DNA from: Morella rubra
Lineage: Eukaryota > Streptophyta > Magnoliopsida > Fagales > Myricaceae
Assembly (NCBI GenBank): GCA_003952965.2
Contig: CM025851.1
Coordinates: 4,549,637-4,613,636, forward strand
DNA length: 64,000 nucleotides
Direction: 5' to 3'
This document shows, piece by piece, positions 20,584-33,494 of this stretch. Made by a program: the position numbers and the translations under genes. Position 1 is the first letter of the stretch, and the number at the start of each line of letters is the position of its first letter. Below the pieces are notes generated by a model. The model searched no databases. It had not been told where the DNA came from and saw only the letters and a program-made list of their open reading frames with translations.

Positions 20584-22704
20584 ACCTTACAGCTGATTGA
20601 GTTTTTGCCAATAGCTGCAGCAGATTGCTACTAGTAATCGTTTGAAGGCGTTCCAGTGCAGTTATCAGTTGGAATTTTGGACAGAATCCCCCAATGATTA
20701 GTAAGATTTGTATTGAAAGCACTTAAAAGTAGGCTTGAAAAACCAGTGAATCGCCAGGAGCAATGCCAAGCTCGATCGAATCAGTTCTAGAAGTGATTTC
20801 TTTCGTGTAAATTTGACTTTATAAGCTGCTCTTTTTCCTTTGTCTGGGTAAATAGGATATGATCCCAGTTCAGAGCAAGGTTTCTGGAACATGCCTGACT
20901 TATGTAGGGATGTCGGTTGTGAAAACACATTTTAAGAGGAAATTAAACGACGAAATGTATTTTATCTCTCGCCTGTTGGAGCCGATGTTACTGAACTTTC
21001 TTTAATATCGATGCGGTAATCTGACGAAAGTAATATTGGTTATTCAGCAAATCCTCATCATCTAGTATTCGTAATTAATGGAGACTTTTTTAACCAGCCT
21101 ATCACAGTATCCACTGAGTCAAGAGCTTGAGGGAGCTGGGCCTGAAATCTAGCATTTGGGATGGATTGAAAGTCTCAAGCTCTCATTCTTTTCTCCTACA
21201 AGCAAAGAAAACAAGCTAGGACTCGAATCCTTCTGTAGGGGGATTTCTCCAATGCCATTGTCAGTTGTCATTTTTTTTATATCTTTTGTTTACTGGTTTG
21301 ATTATAACAGAAGTCTCAGAGAAAAATGTGTGCCCCCTCCCACCCAAAATTCTTTTATTCCCCTTCTTTCCCTCCTTTGGGCCGAAGACTTCCTGGGCTC
21401 TCATTTTCCTTCAAAACCTTATTATTCTTAGATTTTTTTCTATCTCATCCATCTTTTCATCGAAAGTCGGCGTTGTCAGAATTAGTCTCCTCCGGACTGG
21501 CTTAAGTCGACTGACTATTTCCTCCTCTCTTCTACTTTTCAAACCGTTAGTCAGTGGGTAAGCACAGAGTAATTGTAGTCTTTTACGTGGGCTTCTTTAC
21601 CTGATAAAACATCACTGTCAAACTCTTTTATGAATCTCCAATCGCTGAAGGGCGTATGCCACATCGAATGGGCTGGTCCTTGCTTCATTATTTTGGGTTT
21701 CAAATTTTTGACTTTTTTAGTAAGGAAAAATTCTTCATCCATCAGTAATACTTATGGAAACTCTTCTTTTACCAATTAGTGAAAAATAATTTTTCAGCCC
21801 GTGAAATGAAAATTCTATCCCCATAATTTTTTAATAGTGGCTATTTATGAAGGTAAAATAATAATTTTACATACCAAAAAATCAGTGATTGTCAAAATTG
21901 ATCGAAAATTTTAATAGAGAGTGTAAAGTGTTTGAAATAAATAGTTAGTGGATACAATGTAATATAAATAATTATTAGAAGTATAAAGTGTTAAGACCTC
22001 TATAGTTTGAGAGTCCAAAATATATTTTTTCATTTAAATAAGGATAATAGTTTGCCATCTTGACTCTAAGTCCTGACCATCTTTGACAGCCATTTTAGAA
22101 GCCATGTAGTTGATTTTGTTTGTCCACTTATTTTTCCGGCATAACAACGCAGAATTCAGCTTAAAATACAGTCTTCTCCAAATGTAACCATAAAGAAAAC
22201 AACTTGATCTACCTCAATTTTTACAACTTTCTCAAAATTTTCATTAAATTTTAGTTTGCAAACATGGCCATAGATAATGCATGGATGTTCGACATTGTTA
22301 TATGTCTTGACAAGGATGTTTATTGAGGCTATCTATCTCCTTTTATGGTTTTTTTCCTTAATTTGCCCAGTCCTTGCATGCTATTGGCATTTCACCCTTT
22401 TAGATATACCGCTGAGGGATGGTGCGGATGATGGATGGATGTTCGACATTGTTATTGCATGGAGGCATTGGGAATTACTTAGTGGAAAAAGCACCCACGT
22501 GCCATCACTATATATATTTCAACAAAACAACTGCATTTTTCTTTTAATTTCTGCCAGAATTACAAACGAAGAAATGAAGAAACTTAGAAAATTAATTTTA
22601 ATTCACTCCAAACCAACTTGACAAACTAAAAGCCATCATATATCCCCAAGTTAACCTTCAAGACACGAACGATTCACAGTCGCTCCCTGTATTTCGTACT
22701 CTTC
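20584..22704. other. Intergenic region, no gene seen
   Basis: Upstream DNA of dirigent copy 2 and 3' flank of the third dirigent gene. Open frames such as 21156-21561 overlap one another in different frames and show no recognisable domain. GGATGTTCGACATTGTTAT occurs twice (about 22283 and 22437), a minor direct repeat. Confidence 0.5.
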
Positions 22705-23460
22705 TTAGTACTTCACATGCACTGTAATCCTCAGCAAGGTCTCTGCGCCATCCGTGACATGTTGACCAGCTGGTATGAGGGAGCGCACCTCGGCAAAACC
22801 ACTTGCATTCTTGAACTTTCCGGTACCTCCAGTCACTGACAAATATGACATGGTGCCTCCTATCTTGAATATGCCATAGAAGTTGAGGTTATCACCATAT
22901 TCCCCTCCTTCCATCATAGCTGTAAATGCCATCATCTGTGCAGTTCCATCTGCTGAGCTTGCCACGTAGACTCCTTGAGCTTTACCTAAACTCTGGGACC
23001 CCAACTCCGGCGCCGAGGTCAGAATATCGTCGATGACAGTGATTGTTCCGAATCCCAGTCCCAACCCATCTGGTCCCACTTGGGTCTGAGGTTGGTTCTG
23101 ATTGTTTTTTCCTGCAAAAGGTGTATTAGCTAAGCCTGTCCCTAGCGGGATGCCATTGAGGCCGTTGACGGTTGGAATGGCACCATTGGCGTTGGGGATA
23201 GCAACCCCACCTTGTGGGGGGATGAAACCTATTGGCCTTGCAAAGGGCACTTGACCGTTGTAGATGTTACCTAGCAAGCCAGTGATAGGCCTAGCTGTAG
23301 GGCTACTGCCCCCAAGAATGTCGTGCATGTATAACTCAAGAATAGATTCTTGTCCAGTGGCTGCTGCGGGGTCAACTGCAGCCACGATCATGATCCCCAC
23401 ATGCACAAGAGCAATTAGCATAATTGGGAGGAAAATGGAAGCTGGTGATCGTTTGGACAT
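22705..23460 (-). CDS. Dirigent protein, DIR16/DIR25/ESB1-like (third, diverged copy)
   Basis: Intronless gene for 251 residues. I start it at the ATG at 23460 (MSKRSPASIFLPIMLIALVH), which gives a normal signal peptide; the longer frame has no upstream ATG and would run almost into the TATA-like element at 23552-23559. The architecture matches the other two copies: FYMHDILGG-type start (here LYMHDILGGSSPTARPITGL), a Gly/Asn-rich insert, GLGFGTITVIDDILT, VTGGTGKFKNASG and ITVHVKY. Many substitutions separate it from the identical pair, so it is an older tandem duplicate. The SSPTARPITGLLGNIYNGQVPFA stretch is almost unchanged, suggesting constraint. Secreted wall protein; lignin or lignan role inferred from family. 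Confidence 0.93.
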   Translation of the reverse strand: MSKRSPASIFLPIMLIALVHVGIMIVAAVDPAAATGQESILELYMHDILGGSSPTARPITGLLGNIYNGQVPFARPIGFIPPQGGVAIPNANGAIPTVNGLNGIPLGTGLANTPFAGKNNQNQPQTQVGPDGLGLGFGTITVIDDILTSAPELGSQSLGKAQGVYVASSADGTAQMMAFTAMMEGGEYGDNLNFYGIFKIGGTMSYLSVTGGTGKFKNASGFAEVRSLIPAGQHVTDGAETLLRITVHVKY

Positions 23461-23551
23461 CTTGAATTTGTGTACTGCAAGTGTTTCTGATCTTCTAGGA
23501 TGAAAGAGGGATATGTGTTTCTGGGTGAATAGGAAAAGCCACAAACGATGC

Positions 23552-23559
23552 TATTTATC
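23552..23559 (-). promoter_or_regulatory. TATA-like box of the third dirigent gene
   Basis: GATAAATA on the minus strand lies about 92 bases upstream of the chosen ATG at 23460, matching the spacing in the other two copies. This supports the shorter start. Confidence 0.5.
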
Positions 23560-23560
23560 T

Positions 23561-24366
23561 AAGAGATGGAATATCAGATTAAGATGGGAGTGGTTGTGAT
23601 GTTGAGGTGGTGTAGTCGTTGAATGCGAACCATTCCATTTTAAGGATTTCCATTATATATTATCTTTTGGGAATGCTAATGCATGCAGTGGATCGGTTCA
23701 TCATATTTTCCTCCGAAAGGAAAAATTTGGTGTGTAGTGGGTACAACCACCCCTAAACCATGCCAGAACATTTAACTTGGCTAATGAACACCTTGAAAAT
23801 TTACTCACTCTGTATGCTGCAAATCTTCAGTGTTCCCCAAACATGGCATTTAGTGTTCCATTTTCGCTAGTATAAACAGTTTTGTAGATCCATTTTTACT
23901 AATTTGAACTGTTTTTCTTTGACAAGTGGCGTAGTACTTACCGAACTAGATTTCGGATTTAAGAAGATCAATTTCCAAGGACAGCAAGTCGATCGAGGAT
24001 TTTAGCCTCCTGGCTCAATTGAATAATTGATGACTTTAAATCTTCCATATGCTTAGAAGTCCACGGCTGGATAAAGATCCACTCAGTATACAGATGTTTG
24101 CTTCCTTTTCATTGATGTTTCTTTGTCCTTTTTATGTTGGTTGAAGATGACAAATGCAGAAGGAATGGTTACAAAATAGAAATGGATAAATGATTTAGGA
24201 AGCCAAACGTTGTTTGTTTTTTTTTGCCCTGAAAAGAAAGATGCTACACTATAGTAACCAGAGCAGGCCCTCGGCCCCAGATGCTATGGAACACCTTGAC
24301 TTCCTTGCCAATGCCAAGGGCAGCTCCTGTGGTTGGACGGGGAGGAGCTTCACTTTTCCATGCTAA
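23561..24366. other. Intergenic region and 3' end of the SERINC gene
   Basis: Upstream sequence of the third dirigent gene runs into the 3' UTR of the SERINC gene. I see no gene in it. Confidence 0.45.
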
Positions 24367-27300
24367 TCACGGCATGGCTGGGTCATCTACCTGTTGCACA
24401 GACTCTTCACGATCCATGACTTTATTCTGTATCACAACCGGGGAGATCAGAGTCCACACTGCATAAAATTTGCGGATTAGAAGACATTCCACGGAAAAGA
24501 GAGGAAAGAAATGGTTCCACCCTGCAAAAGATGCTCCAAATCCTGGCCCCAAATTTTATGTCAAATACATCCGTTTTGGGAAAAATCTATCAAATCCTTT
24601 CCAACCTAATTTTTTTACCTGTAATTTTACATTCTAAGACAAATGATAAAGCAAACATAAAGCTGATTCATGGAAGTTAAAAATCAAACTCTTTGGTGAC
24701 ATTGGCGGAATTTCTTAAACTGCCATTAGTGCATTGAGCATTGAGTCATTCACATGTTGGCAAAATTTGAGTTCCATTATGTAGGTGTTTGGAAAAAGAA
24801 GGAAATATGCAGAATTGGTGTTTATGTCTGCCTTGAATCTTATTGTCTGATCCTAGTGCATTGCACTACGTATTTTCAACTTTGTTATCTCTTATACTTA
24901 CCAGTAATTGCAGTGAGAAAAAGATGCCTCAAATTATAAGAATGTGAGCAAATATATAGGTGTCAGCAGTTAGAAAATGACATGCATGGATCCACTTACA
25001 GTATATTGTGGCAGCAAACCACTCATTGACTATTTTCACCCATGTACTTGCCCAGCCAACATCAATGCTCCACCTGATTGTTCAAATGGGTGTAAGCATT
25101 TGTTAATTTATTTGATATAAACTGCAGCCAAAAGAAAGATCTAAATGATAGGAGGTATGAGTCGTCAGGTTCTTTACTTCCTGGCTGAGTTATTTAGGTT
25201 CCAGCTTATAAATAACATCGCAAAGTACATGGCCCCCAAGGAGAACACCAGATGGAAAAATCCATACGTGTAAGGGATATCATCCTCCTGTTGGACTTTG
25301 TCTTTGCGAAACTGGACAGCTCAGAAATAATCACAATATCAGACCAACCAAACAAAAAAACTAGAAATAATGCTGAGTCTGTTTTCCAGCTGCAAAATAA
25401 TGAACGTTGTTCTTCTGCCCTTTCTCAATGATTAAACAGAATCTTGGAAGAGAAACTTTTTGATCTAGGTCATGCCAATGGTGGAAATTAAGTTGCAGCT
25501 GTTTGACCTTTTTCTCTATAATGCATAACATTTTCTGTCAAGCAGAATCTATACTGAAATTTGTTATCAGGAGATGCAAGAGTTCACCGACCAGATGTGC
25601 TTAAAAATTATTGAAGTTCCTAGCTTCTTGAAGTCACTACAGGTCATTATCATCAAATGGAAGATTTCCACTTACCTGAAATGACTCTGAATCAATCCCG
25701 GTTGAAAAGGTTGCCATGACAATTGCGCACATTGCTATCAGGAAGCTCTGGATGGTCAAGGTATCCATGCCAAGAAAGAAATATTTTTTTCTATTCAATT
25801 CAAGTTCCAAGTTCAGTGACTCCTAAAAGAGAAGTTATCAACTCTTATGACCATATTGATCCAATTACTTACAAGAATGGTGATCCAATCACCATTTCCA
25901 TTCACTGGCTTTTGTCTGTTGCATTTCGCAGAGGCAGGTTCACTGAAAAACCATGTGTGAGAAAGTGAAGTCATATCATTTATGATCTTACAAATTGCAG
26001 GAATCATGACCAGAAGAGGACTCGAGTCCATGAAAGACTCCAAATTTTGTTCATGAAGACTTAGCTAAATCAACAACATAATCAATAATCATACCAAAAT
26101 AACTCATCAGATAAGTGCAGAACAAACTGCCAGAGTAGTGAGCCATATCAATACCTACACCACTAAAGAGGAGCAGAAAGACAAAAAGGACATGGAGGAA
26201 ACAGTTGCATCAATATGAAGAGAACGAGGTAGGGCACACCTTATGGTAATTCTGAAGTCTCACAAGTTACGGCTAGGTTTGAGACATTAGAATCATCAAG
26301 GTTTCACATTCAATACGGAATCTTCTGGTGACTTCTAATTCAAACATGTTTTGGAACAATTAAGTGGAACCTCCGATGCAATCAGGATTAGGAGATACAT
26401 GCATCAATTTGTTACATCAGTATTATCCTGGATGATTATTTGAAGGGAACAATATAATATAGTAAATACCTAAATGAGACAATCTAGGCTCCCAGACTAT
26501 CATAAGTCTGTGAATCATTATATGGGCATTTAGTCCTAACCTTCTGATTGCAGACCAACAGAGGAAAACAATGTAAGACGCCATAATCCCTGAAGACAAA
26601 AGCCCTCGGTTGATCTGTGAGAAGCATGCAAAAACAAAAAATTTTAGAAAACAATTTGCTCTGGCATTTAGAAAAACAAGGTGAAAATGAAACCATTATA
26701 GGCATGATATAGAAATACCCAGGAAACTATCAATCTTAACATGGTTGGAGTTGATGAGAAATAAACACATGAAACCCCATATTCGACAAGGCAAAGAATA
26801 ATATTGCTATGGTGATTGAATGCAATAGTTAAAATACATTATTTGAATTCCTAGAAAGCCAAAATCATTGAGCCTATAAACAGTTTTGGCTTCCATTTCT
26901 TCCGACAGCGTCATCATGATGTAATTCTATCAACAGATATAGAATTTGGTTATGTTCACAAATGCAATTCAAATCCTTCAAACTGAGGTGTACATAGAAT
27001 AAGTTCAGTGGGTCGTCCACATTATGATCATTCATATCCGAGGGTAAGGGAGACATCGGCCAGCTAGCATGATTCTCAAATGACATATGTCACAAGGACT
27101 GGAGATCAAATAATCAAAGCCTAATCACACCTATCAATGCTTAAAAGATGTTTCCTTGTCAATGAGATAAACAATCAGACTGTTTAATGGAAGAAAGGCA
27201 AACAACTTGCTGATTTACAACAAACTAGTAGCCTCTTTAGATCTAGAAAATTTAATATCTGAATATGATTTGACCACTTCCAATTGAAATTCTGGACAAG

Positions 27301-30294
27301 TAAACTCGTGCTTTAGAAAGAGAACAGGCATACCTTTGAATGCAACGAAATGACCATCATTACGGTTAGCAGAATTGCAGTCCATGTTATGAAAAAAATG
27401 TTCAGTGGGCAAGGCGATCTTTTGGCAAAGTAGGGGTACATTAACACAATTCCACATATGGAAGCAACGTAGAAAATTGTTGACAGGAATAACCCAATGG
27501 AACAGCTGCAAAATGTAGAAAAAAATGCTATCAGCAATCTTGTTCATAATTTCTACTACCTAAAATGAAAAGGGAGAACACTATCGTCGACATAGTATGT
27601 CATATTCATCAAAGTAGAGTATCATGTACTTCTGGAAATCATAGGTCTTTCTGTCAATATAAAATGGATGGATATTACCGTACAACATATCTTATACTTG
27701 AGACCTGTATTTTGGGCAATATCATGTCCTAGAAACAATCTTTGCACATCTAAAAAGTGGATCAAAATTCAAAACTTTGAAATTCATAGGCCTTCCTAGC
27801 GAACATCTAAAACTTTTGTGTGAACAAATAAATAACTAGGAACAATGCTAACTTGAAAACTCTCTAGAGTACTGTTTCAATAAAAGTTAGAATTTAAACC
27901 TGCTACTTAATTTCTCAATCTTAGAGTGGACCTTTGCTTTGTTGAACCAAACCCCTGTATGAACTACAATACTTGACACCTGAGTAAGATACATGTCCTG
28001 AAGAGAGCTAAGTAGTCTGGATGTTTCTTTCTTTATTTTTTTTCTTAAGCAAAAAGGGGTAGGAGGGGCCACCAGAGATTACTTTTCCTCTTCGGTCATG
28101 ACTACAGTAGCTTCATGCTGGGACACTCGACAAGAAGGGCCTAGAATGGAATTCTCCCCCAGCATTAATGTTAATGAGACTAAAAACCATGACTTCCAAT
28201 CAACCAAGTATCATGCAGTTAAATTTCTACCATTAAGCCAACACTCTGTGGTGGTATGTGTAGATGTTTGGACTTGGACATCTTAAGGTTTTGATATTGA
28301 TGGTGTGGACTCGCATGGTGCTTAACACTGACCCTTATGCGACTTGGGCTTTTTTGCAGTGAGCAACAGCTTATACCTTTGCTTCTTTTTCATATCAGGC
28401 ATCCAATAATTATTCCACCAATGGATAAACTGGATAACACTCACGAGTTGGAGGAGAAGAAAAATCCTGCAACATGTAAATCACAACTTAATGTTATTGG
28501 TAGTGTACATCCACTCGAGTTGCTTGCACACAGTGTAGCCGGTGGGTGTCAAAAAAAACTTTGGAGGGAAATATCCTGACTGATTGTATCCTGTAGAAAT
28601 TCTCTCAAGTGATAACCCAAGGCTTCCCAACTAAGAAATATATCAAAGCAATAAGTCATAGATAGACCCAATGTCTAATAGCATCATACGAGAAAATTGC
28701 TTTTTGTGGTTCTATTTCCCCTTCATTATCAAACTCGGGAAATTAAGGCAAATGTATGCAAAACTGCACAATGATCCTGAACAGAAAAGTAAAGGTTGCT
28801 TCAATGAACAAGATGGTGCAACAAATTATGTAAACTGCTGCACATTTGTTTTATGCAATGATGCCTGAAATTCTGGTTTTCCTGATAATAACGGATTCAG
28901 TATCTGGCAAAACATTTGGGATAAAAAGATGATTCGCTTTTGCAGCCTTTGATAGCAAAAGTTTCAAGGAAACTATATTTTGTTTGCTTTAGTCTAGCAT
29001 TTAAGAAGACGTTGAAGATTTACCCTGCACCAACACGAGCAAATTCACCTGCAAGACCATAGCAACAAGCTTGTCATATCTGGTGTCTTTTTCAAGATAA
29101 AGCAAGTAAAAAAGCTACAATAGCTTTTAAATAAGAAGAAAACGAGGAATATTTGACTGTATTAGAGACAACTTTTATAGGGCTCAAAGGGGAAGCCTCC
29201 ATGCTTTAAGCATGTGATTAAAGACGTCTTTCTTTGAACATTGTTATTGGGTGGAAATTACGATAGTAGTAGCATGAACCAAAAACAGCCATATGTTCCT
29301 TACTGAACTTGCAATCTAACATAACATAATTTCTACAGACAAAAACAAAAGTGTTCAACGTACCATATAGGTGAATAAAATCTGAAGGGACTAAGAATGG
29401 AACTGCTACTGAAACAATGAACAGGAACAACTTTAACTGCCACCATCTGGAATGCCAAGTATTGCGAGCTTCAAATAGTTTCTTTGTTTTAGTCGTGGTA
29501 AGAAACATTAGAAAGAAAAATATCTGAGATTCAGTGTCAAGGATGATAATTCATGTCTCATGAAGATGGAAAAAGATAATAACAATTAATAGACACCATC
29601 ACAAAATTGAAAAAAAATGCACTCCATGACTAGTAATTCTCACATTAAAACTAGTAGTTTTGGCAAACCTAACTGAATCTGGACTTCAGACAGATATCAT
29701 AGTCAAGAGAGCTCTTAGCCTAGTAATCATGACTAGCCGATGAATAAGAGATTCAAGTATAGAATTTAACTCCACTTCCACAGTTCTGATTATAAAAGAA
29801 CTCTAGTTAAGCAAGTAGTATACGTGTTCCACTATCAGAAGGAAGATACAAAACATCCTAAACTCACGCGAAGAACCCCCAGTGTCCGAAAACAATCATG
29901 TCCCCCACTTCCACAAGCTTTTAGGTCTGCAAAAGAAATTTTATGACAAACAAGCCTATATCATTAGGAAGTCGTTGCACATTGTAACTGTGTATATCGG
30001 GTATGCTCAAGAAGTGAATATGTAGTTTTAGGGGGAGAGGGAGAAGAAGAACATTGACTTACATTGTAGCTGAGGTAAAAGCCTTTGCCCATAGTCACGG
30101 ACAAACCAAGCCATAAGATTTGTTATCAAGAAGATAATGCCATATGAATAACGGGCTCTCAGTGACTTCCTCCTTTCCTCCGAGTAATCAACGCTCTTTT
30201 GCTCCACCGATGCTTCTTCCCGGGAAACAACTTCAGAGTTTCTTGGCCTAATATCTAATTCAGTAGCTTCAGGTGTTCCAGTGGACACTCTCAT
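24367..30294 (-). CDS. Serine incorporator (SERINC/TMS1-type) membrane protein
   Basis: Twelve coding exons in transcript order: 30294-30063, 29926-29850, 29523-29364, 29048-29024, 28466-28377, 27505-27334, 26614-26541, 25942-25873, 25747-25676, 25311-25178, 25073-25000, 24458-24367. All junctions are GT–AG, phases agree, total 423 residues. SERINC proteins are integral membrane proteins with about 10-11 helices, linked to serine supply for phosphatidylserine and sphingolipid synthesis; plant members are little studied. Family landmarks are YGIIFLITNLMAWFVRDYGQ, TWHSRWWQLKLF, LNIFFITWTAILLTVMMVISLHSK, VFLCWSAIRSEP, TFSTGIDSESFQ, YGFFHLVFSLGAMYFAMLFISW and WSIDVGWASTWVKIVNEW. One exon is only 25 bases. 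The usual WLNDC-type motif after the fourth helix region reads HWWNNYW here, a divergent form. A TATA box and non-coding first exon lie upstream. Confidence 0.93.
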
Positions 30295-30984
30295 TCTACT
30301 AATATAAATAAACGAAACTCAGAATTGTTCTTTTTCTACCCTTTGACAAAATATAGTAGTTCCCTGCATCACACCCCAAGAAAAATTAATAGGTCGCATG
30401 GGTAATTTTTATTTTCAAGATCACAGGAAGATGGTCGGATAATTATTATTAATTCACTTGCCTTTATTTTTCACTCTTATTCCATAATACTAGGAATACC
30501 TACAGCAACAAATGTAAATAAACTTCGAGAAAACTTTAGCCAACATAAAATTTCTCAGTTTTGCTGACAGATCCCATACACCGAAATTGGAAAATTCTCT
30601 GCGAAGCAAAATTACATAAAAGTCAAATGCTCCAATGTGCCTTCCACAAACGTAGAAAATGTATCTCAATGGTAATGCTAGAAAGAGAAACAGATACATT
30701 TAGCACAAGAGAGAGTACTCAATATCCTGTAAATCTTCAAAAATCGTATGGTGAAAACTAAAACGGTTGGCATTGTAGTATGCTTGGACAGAGAACCAAC
30801 TCCAAAAAAAAGAAAGCCCAGAACGGGAAAATGTCCAGTTATGGACTGGATAAAACCCCAGCAACAATAAAAGAGTGAGATAATGTACTGACAGTTCCAA
30901 TGGGATAGCAATAATGATGATTAAAGGAAAAGGAGAAAACAAGTGTAGGAACATTTATCTAGAGACTGCAGTTAAAGTTCTAAC

Positions 30985-31030
30985 CTTTCTAGTTTTTCAA
31001 GTTTGGTATAAGGCTTGAAACAACTAAGCT
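30985..31030 (-). other. Probable 5' UTR exon of the SERINC gene
   Basis: Downstream (minus strand) of a TATA box the sequence runs to AGAAAG followed by GTTAGA, a possible splice donor at 30984-30983. The intron would end shortly before the coding exon at 30294. The start (about 31030) is only an estimate from TATA spacing. Confidence 0.35.
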
Positions 31031-31058
31031 GCTGAGGACAAAGAACGAGAACGAAAGC

Positions 31059-31066
31059 TTTATATA
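31059..31066 (-). promoter_or_regulatory. TATA box of the SERINC gene
   Basis: TATATAAA on the minus strand, about 765 bases upstream of the first ATG. It fits a promoter feeding a short non-coding exon and a leader intron. Confidence 0.5.
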
Positions 31067-33046
31067 ACGTAGGGAGTATGATATTAAAAATTGCAGCTGT
31101 GGTTCATAGCCGTTGGATACAGAAAACCATTTGTCAATGTCCTTTTCTGTGAATAAATGATTCTCCCGCCGAATGGCAGAGAGACTCAGAGACGTCTGAT
31201 ATTCTTCATTTCATATGACAATGATCAACGGTGCTTTCCTTGGGAAGCAACCCCGTCCCCGATATCATAACACTCATATGACTGAATAACTACCACACCC
31301 TTACATCACAGTTCTTCTCCTTCAATCCCTTCTCTTACCGAAAAAGGAAAAAAAGAAAAAGTCACTTTCAATTCTTCCTAACATTTTGGCATTTTCTTTA
31401 TTCTCTCTCTCACTTTGATTTTTGCATGGAGCATTCTGCTGAGGCTAAATGACTCCCAATTTCCTGCTCTTTTCCACGATTCTCTAAACTACTATATATA
31501 CGGAATGAGACTATGAAAGGTAATCTATCCAATTGGTGATGATTATAGAAACCAATCCTTCCAAACTTAAAAGGTAGTAGAAGAAACCAGCTGTAAGGGG
31601 GCATTGATACAAGAATTGCAGAACCATTTCTGTGCTGTTCAATTTAACATTACTAAAATGTCAGATTTTGGCTCGAATGAATAAGTTTCACCCAGAGTTT
31701 TTAAGTTGATGATACTAACTTTAGAACCAACCGATGTTTCTTTCAATAAAGATTCATAACCTTTGCTCCTGATGAGCAAGCGATTCCAAAGCTCGGTGAA
31801 GTCGAGTCACACACACTGGCCACTGCACTACCATGGAGAATTAATTAATCAAATTAGGAAAAAGCTCACTAATATAGATGGGATATACTTTTGAGTGTTT
31901 AATATAATAAAGGTACATCTGCATGCCTGCATTAGATAAACTAGGCTACGACAAGGTTGGTAGGCCAGCCAGACTGAACAGACCCGGATATCCTCCAGCT
32001 TTCTAGAGAGTGTGGGGCCAAATTTATTACGCGTCTCGCTGACCGTTGGAGGTATGTGGCGGTGGCGCGTCCTAGTGACTATTTGAAAAAAGCTGTATCC
32101 CACTTTCAATCTGGAAAGAATAATGTTTTACAGAACCATATTACTTGGAAGATTTTCCCTTAACTTCATCTATTAATATTTCTTTATATAGCCGTACTGC
32201 ACAAGCAAAACCCTTAATTATTTTCATAAACCATATTACTTGTTTTATAACTGGAGGGACAGATTGGTAGCTTGTCGAAATATACAGTTCTAAATATCAC
32301 TACCAAACGAAAAAACCGGATTCACATTAGGACTTAAAAGCTTTCTGGGATTACCTAAACCCACACGTTAACGACTGAATATGAGAAAGACATGGAATTT
32401 CCCAAACTACAAGGTGTTCCATAATGGGCAAGCTTGCTTCTTAATTTCGTACCTGCCATTATAGCTGGTTTCATACTTTTGATTGTTTAACAAGCTGGTT
32501 TCTGGTTTCATACTTGTCATGCTAGTCTTGGACTTCCACTCACTGTTCCCAGCGTCTGTTTGTATGTGCCAGCTATTGGGTACCTTATAATTGGTCTCAG
32601 GTGTGTCTTTTCCGAATGAGTAAGTGAAACATTATTAAATCTTTGTGTGTGGTAGGTTTGGTGAGATTGGGTAGGATTGCTTGATCAAACACTTGGTTGG
32701 TTCGTTTCAATTAGCTTTTGCAATCTCTCTCCTTTTTTTCTTCTAGATGCTATTGGATAGTAAATATTTGTTTATTTCCTGTGTAGATTGGTAATTCTAT
32801 CTGTGCACTTTGAACTTTGAGTACCAACCATATCACGAGGGAGGAAGAAAGGGGAGCAAAACAGGAAAAAAAAAAGAAGAAGAAAAATGAACCCAAAACG
32901 CAGGACAAAGAGGTATGAAGAAAGAGATGGATTAGGATGGCAGCTCCGGAACACCACCCACCTCCTATTCCACACCTACTGTACGCTTTGACGTTCCTCT
33001 TTTGGGTTGGGTAACACGCTGTGGAGGTCTACCCCACAATTTGTCC
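31067..33046. other. Gene-free intergenic region
   Basis: This is the left part of the 5-kb gap between the divergently transcribed SERINC and SEC24 genes. No open frame in it shows a recognisable protein. Confidence 0.5.
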
Positions 33047-33254
33047 GACTCGGAAGAATGGCCCAATTGTACCTAGATGAAACCAAAAGTAACCTTGCTA
33101 CAATGGGCCGGATCAGACCCAGACCAAAAGCCCGTGGAATGAGCTAACCGGACTCGGAAGACTGGCCCAACTGAATCTAGATGAAACCAAAAGTTACCTT
33201 ACTATAATGGGCCGGACCAAACCCAGACCAAAAGCCCGTGGAATGAGCTAACCG
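33047..33254. repeat. Tandem duplication, two copies of 104 bp
   Basis: Unit 1 (33047-33150) and unit 2 (33151-33254) abut exactly. Both start GACTCGGAAGA-TGGCCCAA and end CCCGTGGAATGAGCTAACCG, with about nine substitutions between and no indels. No coding or RNA signal is seen. Confidence 0.9.
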
Positions 33255-33494
33255 GCACTTGTAAGATGTAAGAAGAGTTCGAATGAGTAGGACAAATTTT
33301 GGACTTTTTTTTTTTAAAAAGAGTAGGACAAATTTTGGGCCATCCGTTTCTAAAATCAGGCGGAGCCCGGAAGGGCCGGTTGACAGGCCTATTCAAGTGT
33401 TGAAATCTTGGACCTTATCTTCTGCAAAGAGGAGGGAAAAGGAAGGAGGAGGGGGAGAAAGAACATTCACAAGCAAGGTCAAAGGGTAAGACAC

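Noticed and set aside
21156..21561. Two overlapping plus-strand frames upstream of dirigent copy 2
   Set aside because: Phe/Ser-rich translation of pyrimidine-rich DNA with no family resemblance or splice context.
23461..23544. N-terminal extension of the third dirigent protein
   Set aside because: There is no ATG at its start, it would spoil the signal peptide, and it reaches almost to the TATA-like box.
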